Shown piece by piece: positions 1-12,600 of a stretch of 64,000 nucleotides of DNA (position 1 is the first letter of the stretch; each line of letters starts with the position of its first letter). The notes beneath the pieces were generated by a model, which did not search any database, had not been told where the DNA came from, and worked only from the letters and a program-made list of their open reading frames with translations. Origin of the DNA: Platycnemis pennipes (taxonomy: Eukaryota > Arthropoda > Insecta > Odonata > Platycnemididae); the NCBI GenBank assembly GCA_933228895.1, contig OW121858.1, positions 33,379,859-33,443,858 of the forward strand. Reading direction: 5' to 3'. A program made the position numbers and the translations under genes.

Positions 1-94
1 TGTAATTTTAAATATGTTTCTTTTGTAATTTTATATATTTTTTGAGTATTTAGAACAACGTTTATATGTATATACATATGCTATATTTCATTTA

Positions 95-172
95 TTGACG
101 AGGGGTTAGCTGGAAGAGGGGACTTTAAGTCTCAATCTCGCCCCAATAAAGACGCTTATCTATCTATCTACA
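95..172 (+). repeat. Possible LINE 3' tail with TATC microsatellite
   Basis: An AATAAA-containing stretch is followed by a short (TATC)n run. A polyadenylation-like signal followed by short tandem repeats is typical of the 3' end of a 5'-truncated non-LTR retrotransposon. No coding part is visible. The rest of 1-511 is AT-rich upstream DNA in which I see no clear promoter element. Confidence 0.35.
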
Positions 173-511
173 TATTATGCACAAAAAAGGATAAGTAATA
201 ATACACTTATCTAAACTTCACTATTTAAAAAAAAAATATATATAGCAAAGTAAGCATGCAAAATCTTTAGTTAGTTGGGTTACCTTCAAGTCTTTACACC
301 AACATGCCACCTATGCTATACATTGATTCACTCTTATTGGACATATTTACTGCTTTCTATATCCCTAATTGTATGAGGAAAAATTGTGCATTAACATGTT
401 TGGTGAATTATTTTATTAATGCTATTTTACTATTTGTGATACTTCTGAGTGGAATTTATTTGGAGATAGGGTACTAGATTGTGCTCAATTCATTCACAGG
501 AACATTGTGAA

Positions 512-646
512 ATGCTTGAGGATGATATATTCCGCATGTGTCGACTTTGTCTCAAGTCGGGTGAGTGGGCAATTGACGTGTTGGACCCAAAAGGAACTGA
601 TGGCCTTCTTCTGTGGGTTGTAATGAAGGAACTTTTGGAAATCCAG
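512..646 (+). CDS. Gene A exon 1: start and first half of ZAD domain
   Basis: Exactly 45 codons from the ATG at 512 to a CAG|GTAGGT donor, phase 0. It encodes the first zinc-binding CRLC of the ZAD domain. Intron 1 (647-1097) shows no recognisable element. Confidence 0.85.
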
Positions 647-3600
647 GTAGGTGACAGCAGAGAAGTGAGGTATCAGTACAAAATGTTAACAGTCGCAGTA
701 AAAGTGCAAGCTGTGAAAAAGCTTGACACCATTGCATCAGTAAAGCGTTTGCCTGAAACATACTGTATGGAATCTTCAACTATATAAAATGAAGATACTC
801 AACTGTATTTAATGAAAAGTAATTCTTAGCGGGCCTTTGTTTGTCAGGAGACCATTGACTTTTGATAACTTCTTGGGTTTCATGGGAGCTATTTTACTGT
901 GACTCTCAGCCCTAAGAATTAAACTCAACAATAGAATGCAGTTGACATAAAAAGCACTATAAAAAGCAAGGAAACAATATGGGTGACACTAATAATGAAA
1001 TTAGCTATGATGATGACACTGTCTACATAAAAATAAAGAAAATGATGATCTGTTCCCAGTTCATATTTGAGAATATGTTATGTGGTGTCCATTACAGGTA
1101 TATCGAGGCGATGGTTTGCCCCACACCATCTGTGATAAGTGTATGAAGAATGTCTCGGACTTCAAAAACTTCAAGGTGACATGCATCAATTCCAACATAG
1201 AGTTACTGAAACTTCAGATCAGCTCAGGTCTAGTTGTAAGTAGTTGTTGTCTTTGATGTTGAATACTTATTTACTATTACTTTGTATTCTCTGAAATCTA
1301 AAGGCCATTCTACAATGGGTATAAAATGTAAGCCGTAAGAGCTGTCGTAAGACGTAAGGAGCTGTCGTAAGTGAGATGGCCAGAATAGAATATAATTATT
1401 GTTGTGGTGGAGTTCCTCCAAGAAGGCCCTGAGGCACTTAGACCTATTGGCCCATTGTGCCAACCACCCTCCTAAGGAAGTCACCCATGAAGGCCGATCG
1501 CCATTCTAAAGGCCAATAGGTCCCCAATGGGGATTTCCCTTACCTCCCTGGGTTCCAAAAATGGAGAGCCCAGGTACCTGTTTCGAATCCTCATCACCAC
1601 AGGGCACTCGCATAATATGTGGGGTGTGGTTTCATCCCCTTCTCGCACCATCTGGGTGAATCTACGATTCCTAGGAGGTGCAGGTGCCTCTTCACCTGGT
1701 AGTGCCCCATGAGGAGTCCCACTACCGTTCGTAATTGACCCCTGTTTAGTGACAGGAGTCTTTTGGCAGGCCCAGGCCTAGGTTCTCCTATGTGTAGTTT
1801 GGCCTGTCTAAGGCCTGGTGCAGCTCGCCAGGTCTCAGAATGTCGGGTTAGCCCCCTTTATTCTAATTTCCGCTATCCCTACCGACGCAGCAATAGGTAT
1901 GATTGGCTCTGGACCAATCGGATCTCGGCTGGAACCGGCCCTTGCCAGTTCATCAGCCATCTCATTCCCGGGTATGCCTGCATGACCAGGCACCCAGAAA
2001 AGTTCCACCTTGCCGCATCCACCTATATCACTGAGTGCCTCACGACACTCCTGCAGCAGCTGTGATCTGCACCATGGCGATGTCAGCGCTTTTAGAGCTG
2101 CCTGACAATCCGTGCATATGTGTATCGGTCTGTTAAACATCCCGATCTCCTTAATAGCATATGCACAGGTAAGAAGTGCATATACCTCTGCCTGGAACAC
2201 TGTAGCATATTTTCCCAAAGGGATTGAGAGCTTCCTTGGTGTACTACAATTGTAGACCCCCGCTCCCGCTCTTCCTTCTTTCCTAGAGCCATCCGTATAC
2301 TATACCTCGGCCCCAGAATGAAGATCTTTCTCCTTACCTCTAGCCCACTGTTCCCTATCTGGGAAGTGGGTTTTGAAGTAGGGGGGTGATTGGTTGAACC
2401 TGGCTATCATTCCGTCACTGCCCATCCCGAGGATGGGACATGAGTTCTGTCCAAAATTGTCTATGACCATAGGAGCTTCCTTTGTCATACCACTGTGTCA
2501 TACATTTGAGACGATAAGCTGCTGTCCTTGCCTGCACCTCAGCTTCCACATGGAGTGGAGCGAGGTTCAGCAGCTTTTCCAGAGCCAGAGTTGGGGTTTT
2601 TCTCATAGCCCCCGTAATGCCCATGCAGGCCATTCGCTGAAGGTGGTTCAGTTTATTCCCTGCAATTTTAATCCGGACTCTCTTCCACCAAACTATAGAG
2701 CAGTACAGGAAACTAGGTTTAATGACTGCCATATAAATCCATCTAATGGCTTTTGGCTGAAGTCCCCATGTTTTACCAAGGGTCCTCCTGCACATCCATA
2801 AGGAGGCACAAGCTTTCTTTGCCTTGGTCTCCAAATGCTCTCTCCAGTTAAGCTTGGAGTCCAGAATAACTCCAAGATACTTGACCGATGGTGAGGGATA
2901 TAAAGCCTTTCCCTGCAAAGAGTGAGGTCTAAAGCCCTCCATTTTCCTTTTATTGGTAAACAATACAAGCTTAGTTTTCTCCGGATTTACAGTCAGCCCT
3001 GTTTCTGCACACCAACCCATTACCTTATCCAGGGCTTTCTGCATAACTCCGGAGACAGTATCAAGGTACTCTCCAGTGATGAGTATAACCACATCGTCTG
3101 CGTACCCCTGAGTGTATGCGCCAGTCCCATTCAATTTTAAAATAAGACTGTCGACTACCATGTTCCACAGGAGTGGAGATAACAGTCCTCCCTGAGGGCA
3201 GCCTCGAGTCACTGCCACCTTCATTGAACTGTCTCTCAGAACTACTTTGACAGTTCTTGGTTCCAACATGTGTCTAATCCAGCTCACAATGTGAGCATGG
3301 ATACCATGTCTTCCTACAGCAATGCAGATTTGATCGAAGGACGTGTTATTAAAAGCTCCCTGGACATCGAGAAAGGCCCCCAGTCTGTACATTCCATGTT
3401 CCAGCAGTCCCTCAATCCTGCTAACAAGATTGTGTAGTGCCGTCTCCACGGATTTTCCCTCTGGTAGGCATGTTGATACAGAAGTAGGGGGTTATCCCTT
3501 AGTGGTCCCTCCCTTATGTACCTGTCCACTATCTTTTCTAGTGTCTTCAGTAGAAAAGACATAAGACTGATTCCTCGAAAGGAGTCTGCTCTTGTGTAGT

Positions 3601-6600
3601 CCGTCCTACCTGGTTTAGGTATGAAAACCACCTTGGTGACCCTCCAGGCTCTTGGAACATAATCCATAAGCCAGGCATGAGCGAAATATTCTTACCATTG
3701 TACTTTCCTCCAGCCTTCAGGAGGGGCAGCAGATCCTGCTCCTCCTGAAGGAGTGCAGGAAATACCCCATCCTCCCCAGCAGCCTTAAAGGGACTAAAAC
3801 TCATGATTGCCCATTTTGTAACTGTGTGCGTCACGATGCTGGAGGAAAGTCTCCATTCTGTCCGAGCGGGATGGGGGGGATTCCTCCCATAATGCATCTC
3901 CCTCAACTCCCTGGAGCCTGGGAAGTGGGTCTCCAGCATTAGCCTTAGTGCTTCCTTGTCGGAAGACGTGAAGTCTCCCAAGAGAAGCAGCGGAGAACCC
4001 ACCCCCACTTCTGAGTCTTTTGATAGGATCTTATGAAGTCTTGCCATCTATGGAACTGTCTCTATGCTCTCACAGAAGTCCCTCCATGAGTCCCTCTTAC
4101 AGCACTTGATTGCTGCTTTGTACCTCCGTTGGGCAACCTTAAAGTTTTCCCAATCCCGAGGCATTCTTGTCCTCTTTGCTTTATTAAAGAGTTTCCTAGT
4201 CTCTCTACGGAGACCTTTTAATTCTGCTCCCCACCAGGGTAATTTACACCCTTCCTTCCTGGAACTTAGGGGGCAGCTATTTTCCTAGGATGTGATGATG
4301 CTTCCCTGTATATACTCTACCTCATCACACCTCATCCACGTTTCTAAACTTGCACTGAGGTGCCCCCTCAAGGGCAGCTCCCAGCCTTTCTCGATATAGT
4401 TCCCAGTTGGTGTTCCTGGGGTTCCTATATGTTATTTCCCTATAATTGGATTCTAAAAGAGTGAAGAGTGAGTATGTGTCTGTGGTCGGACAGAGTTATC
4501 TCCCCTGACACCCTCCACCCATCAATCCTGTGCAGCAGAGGACTGGTGCACAGTGTGATATCTATCACCTCCTGCCTGATGCTGTTTACAAAGGTAGGTT
4601 GTGATCCTTCATTGAGTATATATAACTACGTAGAAATGAGATACTCCAACAAGGACTCTCCGCTTCCGTTGGTGCCCCCACTCCCCCTATTAATGTGGTG
4701 CGAGTTAGTATCACAACCGATAAGCAGGTCCCACTTGTTGGTCCTGCAGTGACTCACCAGCCATTCCATCTCATTCGATGGTGGGGGAGCCGGTGAATCA
4801 TATGGCAGATAAGAAGAGCAGACAACAACTCTCTTCCTATTCTCACCTTCCCCAAGGGTCAGCAGAACTGCTTGATCCCTCGTAGTAAATTCTGATAAAT
4901 GTATTACATCTGTTGCTTCGTTAGCAAACCTGGTCCCTCGAAAGACAGGGAGGTCCTGGTCTTTTGTGACCTCATCCCAGAGTCCTTCCAGTTTCCTCTC
5001 CTCTTGCCATTCCTCTATCATCATCACCTGAGGATATCCTGTTGGGATAAATGCCATTTTCTTTAGATTCTTGGACGCCTCTGCATATGAGGGCGGAGAA
5101 CCAGCCTTTGCCCTCTTGGCGTCCTGAACCTTGCTTGAAGGCGTATCCCCGGGGATACGCCTCCTCTTAACAGCAGGGATGGGGGGAGTCTCTGTTGTCC
5201 TTACTCCCCACCCTGGGGCCCCACCAGCAGTTCTCCGCCAGACTCCCACCACGTCCCCCCGCTCGCTGCCTTTTCTTCTTCCTCCTCCTGGTGCTACCAG
5301 TCCGCTTTCTCCCCGTAGTGAGCCTCTCCATTTTTTGAGATACGCTCCCTAGGGTGTTACTGGAGGCCCCCGAGTCAGAGTCAGCCCCTTTGGTGGGGGA
5401 GCCCCGACCCAGTGCCCCCTTAATGGTTGACTCCGAGGAGTCAGAAAGGTTGCCCATCTCCTCCCCCGAAGGATTGGAGGAGCAACTTAGGTGAGTGGGT
5501 AAGGATGGAAAAGTGGAGGCCGTGTCCTCATTAGGAGCCCCGTAGGGGCTCACCAACAGTATCGCTTCCCCCACAGGTAGGGATAAGGTGGTGGAGGCCG
5601 CATCCTCATTGGGAGCCCCGCAGGGGCTCTCCAACAGCATCGCTTCCTCCACAAGGATAGTGAGACTGCAAGAGTCCATTTCAAGAGAGTGCATTTTCAG
5701 CACCCTCCATAAGGTTTTTGGCTTTTGTATTGGTGTCTATGTCTGGTACCACGAGTAGCTAGGGAACTAAAGGGTCCACCCACACAGAGCCCTGAATGCA
5801 TGGGTAAGGCTAAATAAAACCGAAGGTCGCCCAGTATCTGGAGTCTCTCTGTTAGCGACTTCTTACCCTCCGCCCCGCAGCTGCGGTCACCCTAGGCACA
5901 GAGATGCACCGTGGTGATGGGAGCTGTTTATTGACCGCCAGGTCTGTCATGTTCAGCGATACCAGGGGCACCTCGAGGAGGATGTGGCTCTTCACCACGC
6001 ATGACGGTCTTGGTGGTCCATAGGCGTGTTCTGCCCTTTTCCCACCCTAGTGTCCCTGACCCCTTACCCCCGCAGGGAAAGGAACTGGCCCCCCTACCCT
6101 GAATGTGTGAATTTCACACGCCATTGGCTTAGTACGCGGTGAGCTCCACTCTCACCTATCAAAGACCAACCTTCGGGTTGAATCACTGAGTGAGTTATTT
6201 TACTCTACCTATCAGATTTGGCATCAAATCTGTGGTAAAATATCACGTTAGGTGAAAGATATTATTAATGTTAATATGCTTGGTTGCTCATAAAGTTTCC
6301 TGATTTCAATCTTTCAGGGCCAGATGAACACAGAGCAAGGCAGCAATGCGGAGTTGGTGGGCGGAGAGCATTCACTTTCTCTTAGAGATCCACTATGCCA
6401 GGATGACGTGAAAACACAGGTATTTTGATACTAGAATAATAATGGTATATTTATTTCTTCAGTAATTTTTTATTTAAATGTAGGACGTGTAATTAGACAA
6501 AATGAATGACGTAAGAGTCTTAAGCATGCCCACTTTTTCGAATGGGTTATAAACATCAGTTTTTTGGCTGATTATAACAAGAGAATGACTTGACCCGAAA

Positions 6601-9600
6601 GTCAGAAGAATTCAGGTCTTTTAATTTTACTCTATCAGATTTGGTATTAAAAACTGGCAAACTATCTTATTATGTGAAAGGTATTATTGATGTTTATACA
6701 CTTGGTTGCTCATAAAGTCTCATTATTTTAATCTTTCTGGTCCAGGTGAACACAGTGCATGAAAGCAATGAGGAGTTGGTGGAAGCAGAACACTCCCTTT
6801 CCCCTAGAGATTCACTGTGCCAGGATGATGGGAGAACAGAGGTATTTTGATGCTAGAATGGCAATGTCATATTTATTTGTTTATGTCATGTGGAATGTCA
6901 TATTTATTTCGATGGCATTCGACTGAGTGCCACATGGAAGCGATTGCTTCGGAAGGAGAGATATGGGGTCGACAACTTGAGGCAGCCGACCATGATGACC
7001 CTCTCCAGAGACACCCTAAACATCCATAGTGGCAACGGGAGGGGGAAGTGGTGAACTGTAATTCTCCCCAAGTGGCTGATGTCACGGGCCATACACAGTA
7101 TGGTACAGAGGAGGGGGGACCCCATTTGCAATAAATACCAGGAAGAAGTTCAATAATTTTAATTCACCCTGAAGATGCGACCTGGAAAGGACGCGAAAGC
7201 TTGATCGACTATGCGCCACACGCAGCTGCTCCCGAAAATGACTAATGCATAAATATGCTATCCGGACGACGGATACATAAAGGTAACTAGGGATAGGGTT
7301 ACGACGTTGAACCCTCTTATTCCCATTGGCCAAAATGATCTCCCAGATTAAGTTTCTTCCGTTCTTCTACCCACTGTTTCCTATCATTGAAACAGGTCTT
7401 GCATTGAAGGAGAGTGATATGTTGAACATTGATATCATTCTGTCACTGCCCATATCAGGGATGAGCCTCGACTTCATGACCACAGTCCAAACTCTTCTAT
7501 GACCAGAAGAATTTCTTTTGTCATAGCACTGTCCCTCACATTTAAGACAATAAGCTACAGTCCTTGCCTGAACCATGGCCTACACATAAAGTGAGACAAG
7601 ATTCAGTAAAATTTCTTGTGTTAAATATGGGGTTGTTCTCTTAGCCTCTGAAATGCCCAAGCAAGCCATTCTTTGGTGGTGGTTAAATCTATTCCTTGCG
7701 GTTTAGGTTCGAAGATTTTTGCGACATTGATTCTGTGTTCTCTGCATTCCCTTTGGGTTGTCACCAGGTCCATTGGCTTTGGCTGACAACAGTTTCACTG
7801 ACATTGCAATAAGCTTCTTCAGGTCGAAGGTGTTGGGACTTGGAAATCTGCCCCCTTATATGGGCCTCCTCATCCAGGTGCTGTTCTCTCATTGGTCGAT
7901 GGTTGGGGAACTCGCTTCCACGCATTATGGAGAAGGTAACCATCGCGTCTGTTGAAGTTTTACAACATTTTTAGTATCTCAGTGGCTTCTCTGATGAGGC
8001 AAGGATAGTTCTTATACTCCTTTGCTGTTTTTTTGGCATCTTCAAAGAGTATGTTATGTCCAGGCTCGCTCCAAGCATGCTCGGATATGGCCGACAGCTG
8101 GTGCTGCTTATTCTATGTAGACCTTCAATGTTCCTGCATTCTGACTTTCATCGTCTTCATTCATATGTCTTGCCGATGTATGCTTTCCGACGTGAGCAAG
8201 TCACTCGATATACTCATTCGTAAAGGTTCTGTGGGATGTTGTCCTTTGCACTGGGTGGTACATCTGCTGTTTTTGTGACACATGTGAATCGGGTTGTGAC
8301 ATCGTGCTTTTTGAGCACCCTGAAAATCTTCTTGGAAGTACCGTACATGAAGGGGATTGTGGCGTATGCTTTGGGCTCCATCAGTTCCTCTTTCTCAGAG
8401 GTCCTCTTCAGGGCCATGTCTTCGTTCTGTTGCTCAGCAAATCTTCTTGTTCTTTCTATATTTCCTAGTGTCCTGAATCCAGAATAAGAACAGGAAATTC
8501 ATCATCTTCACCACCAGACATGAAACACACGATTGCCCATTTAGTGTTTAACATTGTATAATATGATGCTGGAGGACAGTGTCCATTCTGATAAAGCAGG
8601 TCAGATGGGATTCCTCCTGTAATTGTCCATCTTCATCATCAAAGAGCATGGAAAGTAGCAGCGTTAGCTTTTGTGTTGTCCCTTTTGAAGTTCAATGTCT
8701 CCTTAGGAAGCAGCAGAGACCCAAATCCTGCTTCTGAGTCTCTTGTCTCTCTGAGTACAAATGGAGTCATGCCATATGTGGAATTGTATCTAAGCTCACA
8801 CAGGAGTAGAGATGGGCAACTCAGTAAATTACCAACACCCCTGAAAATTGCCGTAATAAACGGTAATTTTCAGAAAAGTTCTTTTTCAGAAAATTTCTTC
8901 CTCATGAAGAAACCATTGGAATGGGTGATATTATAAATTAAGAAGCTAAAACGATTTTGTTTACATCATTTACATTGTTTCCGTGATTAATTCAGAGTAA
9001 AATAACAAATGTATATTGTGCATAGGTATGTCTTTGGAATGAAAATTTCTCATAGTGTGACAAAAGAGAGGCAAATTGCATGTTGCTGCCAACTTCGTTA
9101 TAATATTTTTAATGAGTTATAATAAACATCGTGATATGTTTGATATATTCGTCGGCATTTATATCTCAATGCTATTTGATTTCGTTTTGAGTCCTCTGAT
9201 AAGGATTTGCTGCTCAAAATTTAGAATGACGGGGAAAATTATGGTAATTTTCCAAAATTACCATAATTTACCACGGTAATTTACCTCAGTTGAAAATTAT
9301 GGTAATGTACCCATCTCTGCACAGGAGCCTCTCCATGAATCCCTCTTAGTGCACTTAATGGGTGCAATCTTGCTGGTCTCAGCTCGTTCACAGCCTAATT
9401 TGCCATTTCCTTGTTTCCTAACGCAACGATCTGTGGAGTATGGTAACAACAAATGTCTGTGTTCTCTGGATTTCAGCTGGGTTTCCTACAAAGGTCTTCT
9501 TGACTTTGTTTCTCATTTCAGATGAGTGATACGAGCATCCATGATGATAACGTGCATCCTTCTGATGATGAGGGAGATGGTGCAGGAGGTGGAGTTGGTG

Positions 9601-12600
9601 AGAGAGGTAAGCATTTGTAGTCAAGGTGGCATGTTGGGGCAATAGGGTAGTTTCCCATTATTTGTTTATTGTCTTGATTGAAAGTTTATTACCTCTGGGG
9701 CACGCATTCTAAGCCATTCGATTTTTAAATGACAATAAGTATTTTTCTTCATTAATTAAAAAGTGAAAAAAATCAATGGCACAAAAATGCGACGGCAAAC
9801 TATTGCATGCTGGTTAATCCTACGTGTGACGTCAAACAATTTCCTCTACCTACCACCAGGTGGTGCTGCGGATGCTTCCAAGTAGATACTGCACTTAAAG
9901 CTTATGAACAAGTATTAGAGGCATATTTATTCCATTAATTTATTATAATTAACTTTTATTTATTTATTTAACAATACTTATGCAGTTGATTCATTTAAAA
10001 TCAGTTAGTATTCCTTTCACAAGCATACCATATAGTTCGCCCATCGCCGCACGACCTTCACGCCATGCTTCCCCGTAGCAGAAGACACCATGAGCAGGAC
10101 GTCCTTGAGCTTATAATCTAACGACTAATAATACCATGTTTAACTGAGAAGACTTTTCCAACTTTGATAGTTTTCAAGGGCTAATACTAATAAATATTTG
10201 CTTGAGCTGAGGGGTCCTGAAATAGTAAGGTCAGGAGACAAATTTTCCTATGCCACGCAACGTAAACTACATATACCTGTTACGTCAGCAAGAAGGCAGC
10301 ACACCTCACCATTTCAGAGCTTTTTCAAACGATCTTAAAATCAACATTTACTCTGGTAAACTGGGATTTTTGAGTCCAAAATTTTTTGCGTAAAATAAAT
10401 ACATTTTTGGCAGGGCACGAATCGCAATTAATGAAGTCTGTTTTCTTTGATGAAGGAAACTACACTATTACACCAATATGCATTTCAGGATGGAGTCAGG
10501 CTGTAAGTTGTACTGGCACCCATCCCTGAAGCTCTGGGTTCAACTCATGGTGGCAGATAATTTTCATTCCTTGAATGCTCTCCACTTGAGTTCTGTAAAA
10601 TATAGAAATTATACAAAATATAGTTAATCTGTAAGTATTCAATAACCGAAGGTGTTAAAATAAAATGAAAATTGGGAATATAACTTCATCATCATCATCG
10701 GCCAAGAATCCTAGGATTGGTTTGACGCAGCCCTCCCCTCGATTCTTCTATCACCCAACCGATTCATATTCACGTAGCTCCTCTCTTTTACTTCCTTGCT
10801 CTGCACTAAAGCAACTCATTTGGTAAAACTTCCTATTTCTGCACATAGGTGGCGGCACAGGTCCCTCCAATGATTAGAGTGGATTAGAGCGTGCTAAAAA
10901 CATGTTTTTTCGAGACTGTGGAGAAAAGTTGATTAGTCATTCCAGTGGAAAAAATTTAGTTAAATTTTATCAATTTCCGCAGCAAAAGTGTTAATGCAAT
11001 TTTTCTTCATAATAATTTCCTTAAGTTTTATATCGTCTAATCATTTTTGGTACAATGTCCAGTGCTCTGTTCTGCCCCATTTCTATTGCAAAATCAGTTA
11101 CATGAAGATTTGTCCTCTTTATGAGGGATTCGTCATATTCATCGGTCAAGAATCCTAGGATTGATTTGACACAGCCCTCCACTCGATTCTTCTATCAGCT
11201 ATAACCTCTTCATATTGACATAGCTCCTCTCTTTTACTTTCTTCACAACTTTTTCCATATTTATCTCACAAGGCCTGCCTTTACCATTCGCTTTTCCCTC
11301 GACGATTGTCTTCATCAGGCCATCGTGTCTTAAGATGTGGCCCATTAAGTTGTCCTGTCTTCTATTTAAGGTTTTCAGCAGGCATCTCTTCTCTCCCACT
11401 CTTCTTAACACTTCTTCGTTTGTCACTCGATCGATCCATTTTATCCTCATCATTCTTCTGTAGCACCACATTTCAATTACTTTCAGCCTGGACTTCTCTA
11501 CTGTTGCTGTTGCCCATGCTTTGCTGCCATATAGTAGAATGCTCCAGATATATTAGTTCTAATGAAATGTTTCCTCACTTCCACTCTTGTATTTGCTGCT
11601 GTAAGCAGAATTGGGAATGTATTATAAAGCTTTAGTTAATATGAAATATCTTCACTTTCGCTAAATACTTGGTCCTCTTCTTAAAATTTAGTCTTAAAAT
11701 TTCAACGAAGAACAGGAAAGGTCTAGAATATCTCACAAACAGCTTAATAGAGCTCAACATTTGAAAGTCTGCACACCCTTCCATTTCTGCACCTCCTAGT
11801 CCGAAGCATATTTAAGTGTGGAGCAGACTAAGGGTGGGTTTATAGAAAAAATTGGATTTAAATTAACGATACCTGTGACTTAGCATGAGTTTCGCGAACC
11901 CTACCAGCAATGGTGGCATTCATAGAAAAAATTAGCGCGAAACCTGTTTTAAGTTACAGAAAAATTAGCTTAAGGTTTGGTCAAATTTGAATTAGTGTGA
12001 AATTAACTCAATAGCACAGTGTCGTAGTCACTTGTTTCAGTTCCTTTCTTCAGTGTTTTGTTTACATTGATCATTCATCATGGGAATAAAACATCACGGG
12101 ATGAAAAGTATTCTGTATCCACTCTCTTTTTCGTCCAGACTGTACGACAGTTTTTCTGCATATATGACAAGATTTCCAGAATCTCTCCGACAGCAAATAC
12201 TGCATTATATGCTAAGCGATGAGCATTAGCAATTAGTTCTATAAAATAATGACAAATGGCATACAGTCCAAACTAATTTTTTCTACAAATTTTTAAGTTA
12301 AGTTAATTTCACATTAAGTGCTTAAGTTATTTTGGTGCTTAATTTTTTTATCAACCCACCTTAACACCACAGATTATGGACACTCACTAAGCTCTGGGAG
12401 GAGAGTCAACTCCACAAACACTGTGGATGTTGTGAAGGTACAAGCTCCAACTGCATGTGATTGCTCTTCAATGCAGTAATTTCTTATGGAACGTGAGAAA
12501 CTCACATCTAAACAAAGTTCAAATTATAGTCGCTCAGTCAATTTTTTTTCTTGCTATAGTTTGTGAATGCATCATCCTATAGTGACCCCCTTTATCTTTT

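Larger units (their letters stand above)
1395..5760 (-). mobile_element. Degenerate RNase H-type LINE (R1/LOA-like)
   Basis: A non-LTR retrotransposon lies antisense in gene A intron 2. In element order it shows an ORF1-like tail, an endonuclease segment, reverse transcriptase and a C-terminal RNase H. A terminal RNase H together with an APE-type endonuclease points to the I/R1/LOA group. Several frameshifts break ORF2. The 3' end, near 1395-1530, is shared with a truncated copy at 47101-47310. The 5' limit is unclear; GC-rich sequence up to about 6190 may be its 5' UTR. Confidence 0.82.
6205..6860 (+). repeat. Tandem duplication containing exons 3 and 4 of gene A
   Basis: The stretch about 6205-6430 recurs at about 6640-6860. 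The shared blocks include intron sequence (TCAGATTTGG, CTTGGTTGCTCATAAAGT), the exon and the start of the following intron (GTATTTTGATNCTAGAAT). The spacing is about 425 bp. Confidence 0.8.
7340..9400 (-). mobile_element. Second, fragmented copy of the RNase H-type LINE
   Basis: Three blocks align in order with the LINE at 1395-5760. 7340-7735 matches the region after the RT (VQARTVAYCLKC against VQARTAAYRLKC), 8490-8808 matches the sequence near 3755-3905, and 9320-9400 matches that near 4070-4120. A Penelope fragment lies between blocks 1 and 2, and a hAT MITE between blocks 2 and 3. Confidence 0.7.

Noticed and set aside
552..779. Minus-strand open frame across gene A exon 1
   Set aside because: Antisense shadow of the ZAD exon with no domain.
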